Below, one piece after another: positions 1-7,545 of a DNA stretch of 39,823 nucleotides (positions are counted from its first letter, which is position 1; each line of letters starts with the position of its first letter). A program made the translations under genes and the position numbers. Origin of the DNA: Bacillus sp. V59.32b (lineage in GTDB: Bacteria > Bacillota > Bacilli > Bacillales > DSM-1321); contig NZ_QVTC01000046.1 of NCBI RefSeq assembly GCF_003429085.1, positions 1-39,823 of the forward strand. The letters run 5' to 3'. Under the pieces are notes generated by a model, which was given only the letters and a program-made list of their open reading frames with translations, did no database searches and was not told where the DNA came from.

Positions 1-290
1 TCATCGCTCATATATTTGGATAATCGATCATATCTTCGGATCATCGCTCATATATTTGGATAATCGATCATATATTCCGGCCATCGCTCATATATTCTGA
101 TAATCGATCATATCTTCGGATCATCGCACATATATTTGGATAATCGCTCATATATTCCGGCCATCGCTCATATATTCTGATAATCGCTCATATATTCCGG
201 CCATCACTTAGATCTTCGGCTCATCGCTCATATATTCCGGCCATCGCTCATATCTTCGGATCATCGCTCATATATTTAAATAATCGTTAA
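1..290 (-). repeat. Tandem array of a 20-bp AT-rich repeat (left array)
   Basis: Fourteen consecutive units of exactly 20 bp run from 1 to 280, with a decayed unit at 281-290. On the + strand a typical unit reads TAATCGCTCATATATTCCGG. Read on the minus strand the unit is the GAGCGATTATCC-type repeat also seen at the right end of the window. Most substitutions fall at a few fixed positions. No unique spacers separate the units, so this is not a CRISPR array, and 20 is not a multiple of 3, so it is not a repeat-protein gene. It begins just beyond the terminator of rsbT and is oriented with rsbT transcription. The array continues past the window edge. Function unknown. Confidence 0.95.
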
Positions 291-322
291 CTTAATAAGG
301 TTACTGTCTTTATGTTAAAAAA

Positions 323-347
323 ACTGAGAAATTCATAGTTTCTCAGT
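323..347 (-). terminator. Intrinsic terminator after rsbT
   Basis: Nine-bp perfect stem ACTGAGAAA / TTTCTCAGT around a 7-nt loop. On the minus strand it is followed by a run of seven T residues. It lies 13 nt beyond the rsbT stop and ends the rsbS-rsbT transcript before the repeat array. Confidence 0.9.
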
Positions 348-359
348 CATTCATTCCTA

Positions 360-761
360 TTATTTATTCCATTTAATTGTCGTTATTTCCGTACCTGCGC
401 CAACCGTGGAATCTATCTCGAAATGATCCATTAGGCGTTTTACACCAGGTACGCCGGCTCCCAAACCACCTGAAGTTGTATATCCATCCTCAAGTGCTTT
501 TCGAATATCTTTGATTCCGGGCCCTTCGTCTTTAGCCACAATCTTTAACCCGGAGCGATTGTCTTCGTTAATTTCTTCAATCACAATTTTTCCAGGAAGC
601 GCGTATTTAAATATATTTCTGGCTAATTCGGATATAGCTGTCGTGATTCTGGACTGGTCCACAGTTCCGAATTTCAGCTTTTTTGCAGCCTCCCGCCCTG
701 ATTGGCGTGCTGCCACGATATCCCATTCATTTTGTATAGGTACTTCAATAATTATTCTCAT
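360..761 (-). CDS. rsbT: RsbT-type serine/threonine kinase of the stressosome
   Basis: A 133-residue GHKL-fold protein kinase that phosphorylates stressosome STAS proteins and then leaves to activate a partner phosphatase (RsbU in Bacillus subtilis). The ATP site is visible: N-box ELARNIFKYA with Asn49, G1 box DEGPGI with Asp78, and glycine-rich G2 box GGLGAGVPGVKRL near residues 98-110. Length equals the usual RsbT length. The ATG start is 8 nt after the rsbS stop with an AAGGGG ribosome binding site, so the two genes are co-transcribed. Unlike B. subtilis there is no rsbR, rsbU, rsbV, rsbW, sigB or rsbX beside it, and a terminator follows directly. The downstream target is therefore elsewhere or different. 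The RsbT assignment is firm; the output pathway is not shown. Confidence 0.93.
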   Translation of the reverse strand: MRIIIEVPIQNEWDIVAARQSGREAAKKLKFGTVDQSRITTAISELARNIFKYALPGKIVIEEINEDNRSGLKIVAKDEGPGIKDIRKALEDGYTTSGGLGAGVPGVKRLMDHFEIDSTVGAGTEITTIKWNK

Positions 762-769
762 GGATCCCC

Positions 770-1120
770 TTAAATAATGACATTAAAAATTTCTATACCT
801 TTTTCTAAATCAAGGGCAGTATTCGCTCCATTCAGGTGTATCCCGAGCTCAACCAGTGTAATTGCAACCGCAGGCTGAATTCCTGTCAAAATGACCTTTG
901 CACCCATTAATTCTGCCATGCTGACGATTTCGCCGAGAATTCTTGCTATGTATGAATCAATGACCTCTAGTGAAGTTAAATCCAGAACGACTCCCTTTGC
1001 CGCCGTTTCATGGATCTTCTGCAATAAATCTTCCTGAAGCGTCAAGGCGCTGTTATCATCAAGTTCTACTTGTATCGAAACAAGTAGAAGATCATACATC
1101 TTTAATATTGGTATTCTCAC
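770..1120 (-). CDS. rsbS: RsbS-type STAS-domain stressosome scaffold / RsbT antagonist
   Basis: A 116-residue single STAS domain, close in length and sequence to B. subtilis RsbS. The phosphorylatable serine is Ser56 in the motif [11 protein letters not shown], equivalent to Ser59 of B. subtilis RsbS. The family-typical stretch [17 protein letters not shown] is intact. The start is GTG at 1120 with AGGAG 8 nt upstream. In the known system RsbS and RsbR paralogues build the stressosome, which holds RsbT until stress. Here it is the first gene of a two-gene operon with its own sigma-A-like promoter (1164-1192). The RsbR sensor paralogues it would need are not in the window. Confidence 0.93.
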   Translation of the reverse strand: MRIPILKMYDLLLVSIQVELDDNSALTLQEDLLQKIHETAAKGVVLDLTSLEVIDSYIARILGEIVSMAELMGAKVILTGIQPAVAITLVELGIHLNGANTALDLEKGIEIFNVII

Positions 1121-1163
1121 TAAATCACTCCTAAAAAATTCTACTCAAACTACTCATTAATTT

Positions 1164-1192
1164 ATTATAAAGTTTGAATAAAAAGTAAGCAA
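1164..1192 (-). promoter_or_regulatory. Sigma-A-like promoter of rsbS-rsbT
   Basis: On the minus strand a TTGCTT -35 box (1187-1192) and a perfect TATAAT -10 box (1164-1169) are separated by 17 nt, about 45 nt upstream of the rsbS start. Seen by eye; no mapped start site. Confidence 0.7.
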
Positions 1193-1214
1193 GGCAAAGA
1201 CGGAATAACGAAGG

Positions 1215-1238
1215 AAAACTCGCCGGTTGGCGAGTTTT
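1215..1238 (-). terminator. Intrinsic terminator after livK
   Basis: Ten-bp perfect inverted repeat AAAACTCGCC / GGCGAGTTTT with loop GGTT, flanked by A/T-rich sequence on both sides. It lies downstream of livK on the minus strand and ends the liv operon. A near-identical stem occurs at 24361-24380. Confidence 0.85.
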
Positions 1239-1335
1239 CTTTAAATAGTGTACGTTACACTTAATTTGAATAACAAACCTTCATTGTTGACATGTTTTTT
1301 CAAGGTTACTAGCTAATTCAGCTAATTATGAAAAA

Positions 1336-2529
1336 TCACTTCACTTCAATCGGTACAATCTTTCCTTCTTCAACAGCTCCGACGATTAACTCTGATTCAA
1401 ATCCGCCATCCTTATCAATAGAAGGAATATTATATACCTTTTTCTCTTCCGGCAAATTGTCCAATCCCTCTTGCATATGCTTACGGATCGCTTCAGAATC
1501 GTCAACCGTGCCAGCTGCCTTCATTGCCTCGACAAATATATTCATCGCAATATAGTTTAAGCCCGCTTCTGAGCCGGGATCTTCCTTGTATTTTTCGTTA
1601 TACTTTTTAACGAACTTGTCGGTACCTGAATTATTATTATCGACTAATGGCAGCACACCAATGGATCCCTCCAGGGCTTCGTATGAACCAGTGACTTTGT
1701 TCATTTCATCAAGCTTTGCCTGATCCATGATAATAAACCCCCCTTTAAACCCGAGCTCTCTTGCTTGCTTGGCGACTTTCGCCGTTGGTTCTGAGGCACC
1801 GCCGATGAATAATACATCCGGCTTCTTTTTTAACGCATTGGTGACAATCGTAAAGAAGTCCGTGTCCTTTGTGAAATCGATCGACGAGTTATAAACCACC
1901 TCACCACCGCTCTTTTCCCAATGGGGCAGAAGCTTTTCCGTCCAATCCTTCCCGTATTGGGATGCTGTTGGCAGTGCGGCGATTTTCTTGCCGAACCTCT
2001 CCATTGTGTATTCTGTGAAAGGCTCAATATAACCATCGTAGCGAGGCGGAATCCGTATGGTAAGCTTATTCCCTGATTCTGTGATTTTCGGCTCGCTCGT
2101 ATAAGCTCCAATAATGAATTTGTCTTGCTGGTTGAATACCTGCAAGGCTGCTACGCCACCGCTATGGGGGGTGAAAATGATCGGCGTTTTATGCTCCTGA
2201 ACTAACCGCTTGGCATTGGCACCCGTTTCATTTGGCAAATATTTATCATCCAGTGATTCGAGATTGATCTTGTACTTTTTCCCTTTTACCTCGAACCCGC
2301 CGCTCTCGTTAATTTCTTCTGCTGCCATTTTCAATCCGTTCAAGGTCCGTTCTCCATAGAAAGCAGCCGGACCGCTTAGTGGTCCGCTATATCCTATATT
2401 CACCGTATCCCCTTTACTGCCTCCGCCTCCTGCTGAAGAACTGCTCGATTCTGAACCACCGCATGCTGCTAAAATAAGAATTAAAGAAAAAAATACACTG
2501 ACCATTGAAAGTAGCTTTGCTTTTTTCAT
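1336..2529 (-). CDS. livK: Branched-chain amino-acid-type ABC transporter substrate-binding lipoprotein (LivK family)
   Basis: Type I periplasmic-binding protein, about 397 residues, that captures the substrate outside the cell for the LivHMGF importer. A lipoprotein signal is clear: positive MKKAK start, hydrophobic stretch, lipobox LAAC, then a Gly/Ser-rich linker of about 20 residues. The mature part starts VNIGYSGPLSGPAAFYGE, typical of the Peripla_BP_6 family. I chose the second ATG (2529) because AGGGGG lies 6 nt before it; the first ATG (2535) abuts that site. It is the last gene of the liv operon, unlike E. coli where livK is first. Family members bind amino acids, short amides or aromatic and other carboxylates, so leucine is not assured; the acyl-CoA genes nearby suggest an acid. 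Confidence 0.9.
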   Translation of the reverse strand: MKKAKLLSMVSVFFSLILILAACGGSESSSSSAGGGGSKGDTVNIGYSGPLSGPAAFYGERTLNGLKMAAEEINESGGFEVKGKKYKINLESLDDKYLPNETGANAKRLVQEHKTPIIFTPHSGGVAALQVFNQQDKFIIGAYTSEPKITESGNKLTIRIPPRYDGYIEPFTEYTMERFGKKIAALPTASQYGKDWTEKLLPHWEKSGGEVVYNSSIDFTKDTDFFTIVTNALKKKPDVLFIGGASEPTAKVAKQARELGFKGGFIIMDQAKLDEMNKVTGSYEALEGSIGVLPLVDNNNSGTDKFVKKYNEKYKEDPGSEAGLNYIAMNIFVEAMKAAGTVDDSEAIRKHMQEGLDNLPEEKKVYNIPSIDKDGGFESELIVGAVEEGKIVPIEVK

Positions 2530-2632
2530 ATTCATCCCCCTCGGATATTAGCTATTCTTGCCATTCAGAAATAAGATGGTATGTTGCACCACCTCCTTTA
2601 AAGGATGCGACATCTAAAAATAGAAACAATCT

Positions 2633-3340
2633 TTAAGCTCCAATATATGCCTTCCGCACTTCATCATTGGCAAACAGCTCTTCTGAAGTACCTTCTAACA
2701 CAATGGAACCATTTTCAAATACATAGCCTTTACTGGCAATTTGGAGAGCGGCATTTGCATTTTGTTCGGCCAATAAAATCGTTGTGCCGTCCTTGTTGAT
2801 TTGCTGAATAACATTAAACATCTGCTCTACAATTAACGGGGCAAGCCCGACAGAAGGTTCGTCAAGAAGCATCAGCTTCGGTTTTGACATCAAAGCCCGG
2901 CCAATTGCCAGCATTTGTTGTTGCCCGCCGCTTAATGAACCTGCCGCGTCATTTTGCTTATCCTTCAAGATTGGAAATAAATCATATACGGTTTCAAGTG
3001 ATTTTTTAATCTCGTTTTTTTTCCTTCGATGGACGTACGCGCCCATTCGTAAATTTTCCTGAACGGTCATATCTGAGAAAAGTTTTCTGCCTTCCGCGCA
3101 TTGTACGACACCCGATTGGACGATTCGATCCGGAGACCGGCCCTTTATAGATGTCCCTTCTAAGGAGATGTCCCCTTCAAAAGGCTTGTTTAAGCCGCTT
3201 ATCGTTCTGAACGTTGTACTTTTACCTGCGCCGTTCGAACCGAGTAAAACAACAATATCCCCTGCACTTACTTCAATATGCACTTTATGGACGGCGGTAA
3301 AGCTCCCATACTTCACGGAAACTCCTTCTAGCTTAAGCAA
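2633..3340 (-). CDS. livF: ABC importer ATPase LivF
   Basis: Cytoplasmic ATP-binding subunit of about 235 residues. Walker A GSNGAGKST, signature LSGGQQQ, Walker B LMLLDEPS and the switch-region His-equivalent context LLAEQNA are all canonical, so this subunit should be fully active. The frame opens at a GTG at 3346, but AGGAGG sits only 2 nt before it; a TTG at 3340 has the normal 8-nt spacing and is my preferred start. The 5' end overlaps the end of livG, so the two ATPases are translationally coupled. It pairs with the unusual LivG upstream. Confidence 0.92.
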   Translation of the reverse strand: MLKLEGVSVKYGSFTAVHKVHIEVSAGDIVVLLGSNGAGKSTTFRTISGLNKPFEGDISLEGTSIKGRSPDRIVQSGVVQCAEGRKLFSDMTVQENLRMGAYVHRRKKNEIKKSLETVYDLFPILKDKQNDAAGSLSGGQQQMLAIGRALMSKPKLMLLDEPSVGLAPLIVEQMFNVIQQINKDGTTILLAEQNANAALQIASKGYVFENGSIVLEGTSEELFANDEVRKAYIGA

Positions 3341-4097
3341 TGGCACTCCCTCCTAGATATGCCTTAATAACCGTCTCATTGTTTTTAATTTCATCTGGTG
3401 TTCCTTCGGCAATTTTTTCACCATAGTTTAAGACCATGATTTTATCCGCAAGCTTCATGATCATTTGCATTTTGTGCTCAATCAGGCACACCGTGATTCC
3501 CTTGAGAATCATTTTTTCCATCAACAATGCAAGGCCTTCCGTTTCATCAGGATTGACTCCTGCTGCAGGCTCATCCAAAAAGACGATATCCGGATCGGTG
3601 GCAAGCGCAAGGGCAAAGGCGACACGTTTTTTCTCTTCCTGGGAACTCCCGGCGACCAATTTGTACGCCGACCCGGTTAAACCGACGAAGTCCAGGACCT
3701 CCATCGCCTTTTCTTTGCATTTTTTCTCCTCATCCTTTAGGCGTTTCGTTCTGAGAACAGCATCAATCAGATTGGATTTAGTCCGCAGACGATGGCCAAC
3801 GATAACATTGTCAAGAACGGTTGATTGTTCAAAAAGATTGGTTGTTTGAAAGGTGCGCGCAATTCCTAGTTCTGCTATTTTGTTGGAAGGAAGGGTAGTG
3901 ATATCCATCCCCTTAAAGGTCACTGCTCCCGAAGTAGGACGATGAAAACCACTGATTAAGTTAAAAAAAGTAGACTTCCCAGCTCCATTCGGACCGATAA
4001 TTGCATTAATCTTTCCTTTTTCAACGGAAAAGTCTACAGAGTTAACCGCAGATAAACCGCCAAATTGTTTAGTGAGATTTTTTGTTTCCAAAAACAT
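3333..4097 (-). CDS. livG: ABC importer ATPase LivG with a non-canonical signature loop
   Basis: Second ATPase of the Liv-type importer, 254 residues. Walker A GPNGAGKST and Walker B DIVFLDEPAAGVNPDE are intact, as is the LIEHKM switch histidine. The ABC signature, normally LSGGQ or LPYGxQRRLEIARAL, reads AGSSQEEKKRVAFALAL, so the invariant LSGG core is lost while the Gln is kept. The nucleotide sequence around 3630-3660 supports this reading without a frameshift. With a canonical LivF partner, one composite ATP site would be degenerate, as in asymmetric ABC transporters. ATG start at 4097 with AAGGAGGGG upstream. Confidence 0.92.
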   Translation of the reverse strand: MFLETKNLTKQFGGLSAVNSVDFSVEKGKINAIIGPNGAGKSTFFNLISGFHRPTSGAVTFKGMDITTLPSNKIAELGIARTFQTTNLFEQSTVLDNVIVGHRLRTKSNLIDAVLRTKRLKDEEKKCKEKAMEVLDFVGLTGSAYKLVAGSSQEEKKRVAFALALATDPDIVFLDEPAAGVNPDETEGLALLMEKMILKGITVCLIEHKMQMIMKLADKIMVLNYGEKIAEGTPDEIKNNETVIKAYLGGSAIA

Positions 4098-4100
4098 CCG

Positions 4101-5111
4101 CTACCCCTCCTTCACATGTTTTTTCGGTTTTACGATTGAATTCACCGTTATTTTTCTTTTTTTTCGATCTTGGTATTTGAATTTCCAGCCAAGTACAGCC
4201 CCAACGATGCCCCGCGGATAGAAAATAACCAACAAGGTTAACACCGGGCCAAAGATTAACATTCGATAGTCTTGAAGGAATTGCAGCTGCTGGGAAATCC
4301 AGACGATCAGTATCGTTCCAATAATCGGCCCTGATAGTGTTCCAATACCGCCAACAAGCAAATATGTCAGCAAATCAAAGGTTATTGCTGTGGCAGCGAT
4401 TTCCGGACCAATAAAACGTACAAACGATGCATATAGGGCACCTGCTAAACCGGCAAAAAATGTGGATAAAACAAAAACAGTCAATTTGTTTTTCATCGTG
4501 GAAATTCCGATTGTTTGAGCGAGATCTTCACTATTTCGTATCGCTATGTACGTTCTTCCTGTCAGAGAGTGTACGATACGGTAAACGACAAAAATGACCA
4601 ATAACAGGATGAACAAGACCAAGTAATATTGTGAGAGTGGTGTCTGAAAAGAAATGGGACCGATATCCGCAGGGGCGGGAATTCCAATTAAGCCTCTTAC
4701 TCCTTCCGTCAAGCTTTCCCATTTATCGATGATCAAATAAATGATGTAGCCGACGCATAACGTATAAATTGCAAAGAAGTGCTCTTTAGTACGTAAAGCA
4801 ATTAAGCCGATCAGTAAACCTGCGACACTAGTAATCAGACAAGAGAGAATGAACGCCAGCCAGAAATTAAGCTCCGCCTTTACCGTCAGTATTCCAAGTG
4901 AGTAAGCTCCAATCGCAAAAAAACCAGCATGGGCAAGAGACAAATAACCCGTATATCCTGCAAGTAAATTCAAGCCATAAACACCGATAATCCAAATAAA
5001 TGAAAGGGTCATCACATGGATAAAATAATCATTTTGCGTGATGAAAGGAAAAACAAGAGAAAACAGGATCAGCGCTGCTATTACATTTCTTTGCTTAAAT
5101 ATGGCCGCCAT
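4101..5111 (-). CDS. livM: Branched-chain amino-acid-type ABC permease LivM
   Basis: Integral membrane permease of 336 residues, BPD_transp_2 family. The family stretch GLNLLAGYTGYLSLAHAGFF near residues 46-65 and the cytoplasmic EAA-like loop IRNSEDLAQTIGI near 190-205 are clear, followed by YLLVGGIGTLSGPIIG. Several hydrophobic segments are evident, and the C-terminus is basic as usual for LivM. The ATG start overlaps the livH stop by one base (TAATG) and has a perfect AAGGAGG site. It forms the translocation pore with LivH. Confidence 0.93.
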   Translation of the reverse strand: MAAIFKQRNVIAALILFSLVFPFITQNDYFIHVMTLSFIWIIGVYGLNLLAGYTGYLSLAHAGFFAIGAYSLGILTVKAELNFWLAFILSCLITSVAGLLIGLIALRTKEHFFAIYTLCVGYIIYLIIDKWESLTEGVRGLIGIPAPADIGPISFQTPLSQYYLVLFILLLVIFVVYRIVHSLTGRTYIAIRNSEDLAQTIGISTMKNKLTVFVLSTFFAGLAGALYASFVRFIGPEIAATAITFDLLTYLLVGGIGTLSGPIIGTILIVWISQQLQFLQDYRMLIFGPVLTLLVIFYPRGIVGAVLGWKFKYQDRKKRKITVNSIVKPKKHVKEG

Positions 5112-5974
5112 TAATGTACCTCCTTGGCAAATAACCCTTTAGGACGTACGGAAAGAATGATGACTAATAATACAAATGCAATGATGTCTTTGTAGTCATT
5201 GGATATATAGGTAGCTCCCAAGCTTTCGCTGAATCCAAGGATATAGCCGCCTATGATCGCTCCGGGAATGCTCCCCATTCCGCCTAAAATAATAATGACA
5301 AATGCTTTTAAAATAACCAGATGTCCCATTCCGGGAAATACAAGATTAATAGGAGCCGCAAGAGAACAGGCAATTGCTGCAAGGCCTCCGGAAATCATGA
5401 ATGTCAGCATCGCGACTCGATTTGTATTAATCCCGACTAAGCTTGCGCCCTCCCGGTTTTGCGACATCGCAATAATGGTGGAACCAATGAATGTTTTTTT
5501 CAGGAAGAGATAGAGCAAAATCATAACGGCGATCGCCGCAACAATAATCAGCATTCTCTGCAACGTAAACGTGATGCCGAACAAGTTAATGACTTGGTCA
5601 TAAGGTGTGGGCATTGAACGATAATCCGTTCCCCAGACAAATTGTGCGAAAGCTTCGAGGAATAACAGAATCCCAATAGCAGCAATTTTGTCATGTATTG
5701 GCGGTGCGTCTCTTAAAGGATGGAAAACAAATCTTTCCATGAAGACCCCAGCGAGTCCAACCACGATGATCGATACGAAAATGGCCAGCCAGTAGTGAAG
5801 TCCAAGTGAAGTCATCATCGTCAATGTTATATAACCGCCTAACATATATAGAGCGCCATGGGCAAAATTAGGGATATGCAGGATGCCATATACCAGTGTT
5901 AATCCTAAAGCGACCAAACTGTAAACGCTTCCAATAGTTAACCCATTAAATAACTGCTGTATGAGAATCTCCAA
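5111..5974 (-). CDS. livH: Branched-chain amino-acid-type ABC permease LivH
   Basis: First gene of the liv operon, 287 residues, with the LivH hallmark GLTIGSVYSLVALGLTLVYG at the N-terminus, HGALYMLGGYI in the second membrane segment, and AFVIIILGGMGSIPGAIIGG near the C-terminus. The start is TTG at 5974, 7 nt after an AGGGGG site. A perfect CcpA cre-type box lies within the first 55 nt of the coding sequence (5920-5933), which suggests catabolite repression of the whole importer. The gene follows the esterase by 131 bp and may share its transcript. Confidence 0.92.
   Translation of the reverse strand: MEILIQQLFNGLTIGSVYSLVALGLTLVYGILHIPNFAHGALYMLGGYITLTMMTSLGLHYWLAIFVSIIVVGLAGVFMERFVFHPLRDAPPIHDKIAAIGILLFLEAFAQFVWGTDYRSMPTPYDQVINLFGITFTLQRMLIIVAAIAVMILLYLFLKKTFIGSTIIAMSQNREGASLVGINTNRVAMLTFMISGGLAAIACSLAAPINLVFPGMGHLVILKAFVIIILGGMGSIPGAIIGGYILGFSESLGATYISNDYKDIIAFVLLVIILSVRPKGLFAKEVH
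5920..5933. promoter_or_regulatory. CcpA-type cre box inside livH
   Basis: TGTAAACGCTTCCA matches the Bacillus cre consensus TGWAARCGYTWNCW at every position. It begins about 40 nt inside the livH reading frame, where CcpA can act as a roadblock. Prediction by sequence match only. Confidence 0.6.
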
Positions 5975-6105
5975 CTTTTTTCCCCCTTTTAATGTTATTT
6001 TTCACATGATTTGGCGCAAAAATAAATTTTGCTGATGAACTCGTCGTTGCTACAATTCTGAAAAACTCGCTACATAAAATAGAATGTCGTTACAAACCTT
6101 CGTTT

Positions 6106-7053
6106 TCATTTGTTTGAAATAATTGTTTCTGTAAAATGGGTTTTCAACTTTTGTGCAGCTTCTTTAATCGCTCGTTTGCAATCGTCTAATGGTTCCGACA
6201 TCGTCAGGAAGCCGTGGATCATTCCCGGATAGCAGACGTATGTCACTTCTACTCCTGCATCTTCTAGTTTTTTGGCGTACATTTCTCCGCCATCGCAAAG
6301 GGGGTCATATTCGGCAGTTAAGACATAAGCTGGTGGCAATAAAGCAGTTTCAGAATCTGAAATTAACATAGGGGCAGCTAGGGGGTTAAGCAGATCATCA
6401 GGTTGGGTTAAGTATTGTTGTTGAAACCACTTCATTGTTGAATTCGTTAGATGATAGCCTTGACCGTATTTATCGATAGACGCTGTTCGCCCATATCCGG
6501 TTGAAGGATAGAACAGCATTTGATAGCTGATCGAAGGACCTTTTCTTTGATTGGCTAAATGGCAAACGACAGTCGCGAGATTACCGCCTGCGCTATCACC
6601 ACCTACAGCAAGTGATGTTTTGTCGATTCCCAGCTCTTCGGCATGCTCTGCCGTCCATTTAACCGCCAGATATGAATCTTCGATGGCGACTGGAAATCTA
6701 TATTCTGGAGATAGACTATAATCTACTGAAACAACAATCGCTTCAGATTCATTTGCCATTGAACGGCAGAGGGCATCATGGGTTTCCAAATCTCCGATAA
6801 CCCAGCCGCCGCCATGAAAATAAACGAGCGCGGGATGTATGGTCTTTTCCGTTGGTGTATAGATTCTTATCGAAATATTTTGCTGGAATCCTTTTATTTG
6901 CCTGTCTTCAACTCTATAAATTTCTTCACGTTTATTAAAATAGTTGCACATTTTTGCATATGCTTCCCTGGCTTCTGAAACCGATTGCTGTTCGATGGGT
7001 GTTCTCGATTGCAGCACTTCAAGCAATGCTTTTGCTTGGGGATGCAGACTCAT
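6106..7053 (-). CDS. Alpha/beta hydrolase-3 (hormone-sensitive-lipase family) esterase
   Basis: A 315-residue serine hydrolase of the HSL/bacterial family IV esterases. It shows the oxyanion motif YFHGGGWV (about residues 74-81), nucleophile elbow GDSAGGN (Ser about 154), acid Asp in AEYDPLCD and catalytic His in YPGMIHGF. No signal peptide, so it is cytoplasmic. Family members cleave short- to medium-chain esters and some lactones. The ATG has an AAAGGAGG site, and the gene lies 34 nt after the thioesterase, downstream of the 7501 operator, so it is probably in the TetR regulon. It could release an acid from an imported ester; the substrate is not shown. Confidence 0.9.
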   Translation of the reverse strand: MSLHPQAKALLEVLQSRTPIEQQSVSEAREAYAKMCNYFNKREEIYRVEDRQIKGFQQNISIRIYTPTEKTIHPALVYFHGGGWVIGDLETHDALCRSMANESEAIVVSVDYSLSPEYRFPVAIEDSYLAVKWTAEHAEELGIDKTSLAVGGDSAGGNLATVVCHLANQRKGPSISYQMLFYPSTGYGRTASIDKYGQGYHLTNSTMKWFQQQYLTQPDDLLNPLAAPMLISDSETALLPPAYVLTAEYDPLCDGGEMYAKKLEDAGVEVTYVCYPGMIHGFLTMSEPLDDCKRAIKEAAQKLKTHFTETIISNK

Positions 7054-7087
7054 AAAGATTGGCCTCCTTTTTAAGTAAAAAGTAATA

Positions 7088-7483
7088 TTATGAAGCTTGT
7101 AGATTTTTTTCCAGAACCATTCGCAAGGAATCGGGTATCTGGAAGGTCGCTTGTTCTTTAAAGTCGAAGCAGACGATCACGGTTTCACCGACAGCGATTT
7201 GAAACCCCGACTCACATGTCATTTCCTGGATGATTTGAAAGCTTTTGTTTCCCACTTTTGCAACACTCGTTGTAATCTTAATCTGTTGGTGAAAATCAGC
7301 CTGCCTGAAAAAATCACATTTAGTGGTCGCGATGATAAAGTTCAGTGTCGATTCACGGTTGTTTGCGCCATAACCGTTTGTATCAAAGAATTTAGCGCGT
7401 GCTTCTTCCAAGTAAATAAAATAACTGGTTGCATTAACATACCCGGATGAATCAGTTTCACAAAAACGTACGGAAACATCCAC
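7088..7483 (-). CDS. 4-hydroxybenzoyl-CoA thioesterase-family (hotdog) acyl-CoA thioesterase
   Basis: A 131-residue single hotdog domain. The N-terminal motif VRFCETDSSGYVNATSYFIYLEEAR carries the 4HBT-type catalytic aspartate (about Asp11). It should hydrolyse an acyl-CoA to free acid and CoA, perhaps to recover CoA from dead-end intermediates. The frame has a stop 15 nt upstream, so the only start is GTG at 7483; there is no good ribosome binding site, which is odd among these strong starts. The palindromic operator at 7501-7520 is just upstream, so the gene is probably first in a repressed unit with the esterase. Confidence 0.85.
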   Translation of the reverse strand: MDVSVRFCETDSSGYVNATSYFIYLEEARAKFFDTNGYGANNRESTLNFIIATTKCDFFRQADFHQQIKITTSVAKVGNKSFQIIQEMTCESGFQIAVGETVIVCFDFKEQATFQIPDSLRMVLEKNLQAS

Positions 7484-7500
7484 GACATGTTTGGTTTAGG

Positions 7501-7520
7501 AATACTGACTAGTCAGTATT
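7501..7520. promoter_or_regulatory. Perfect 20-bp palindromic TetR operator, copy 1
   Basis: AATACTGACTAGTCAGTATT is a perfect palindrome, 18 bp before the thioesterase start and 26 bp after the TetR gene end. Two near copies of its 18-bp core occur at 9495-9512 and 15131-15148. It resembles the general form of B. subtilis FadR boxes (TGA-N-TCA dyads). Confidence 0.8.
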
Positions 7521-7545
7521 TCACAACAATGAAAACTCCTTTCTC

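Noticed and set aside
2536..2632. Short ORF after a strong AAAGGAGGTGGTG site between livF and livK
   Set aside because: Only 13 codons from a GTG, no similarity and no promoter; too weak to call.
5111..5974. Certain assignment of the importer to leucine/isoleucine/valine
   Set aside because: The family also carries amides, ureas and aromatic or other carboxylates; the neighbouring genes favour a catabolic acid, but nothing in the sequence fixes the substrate.
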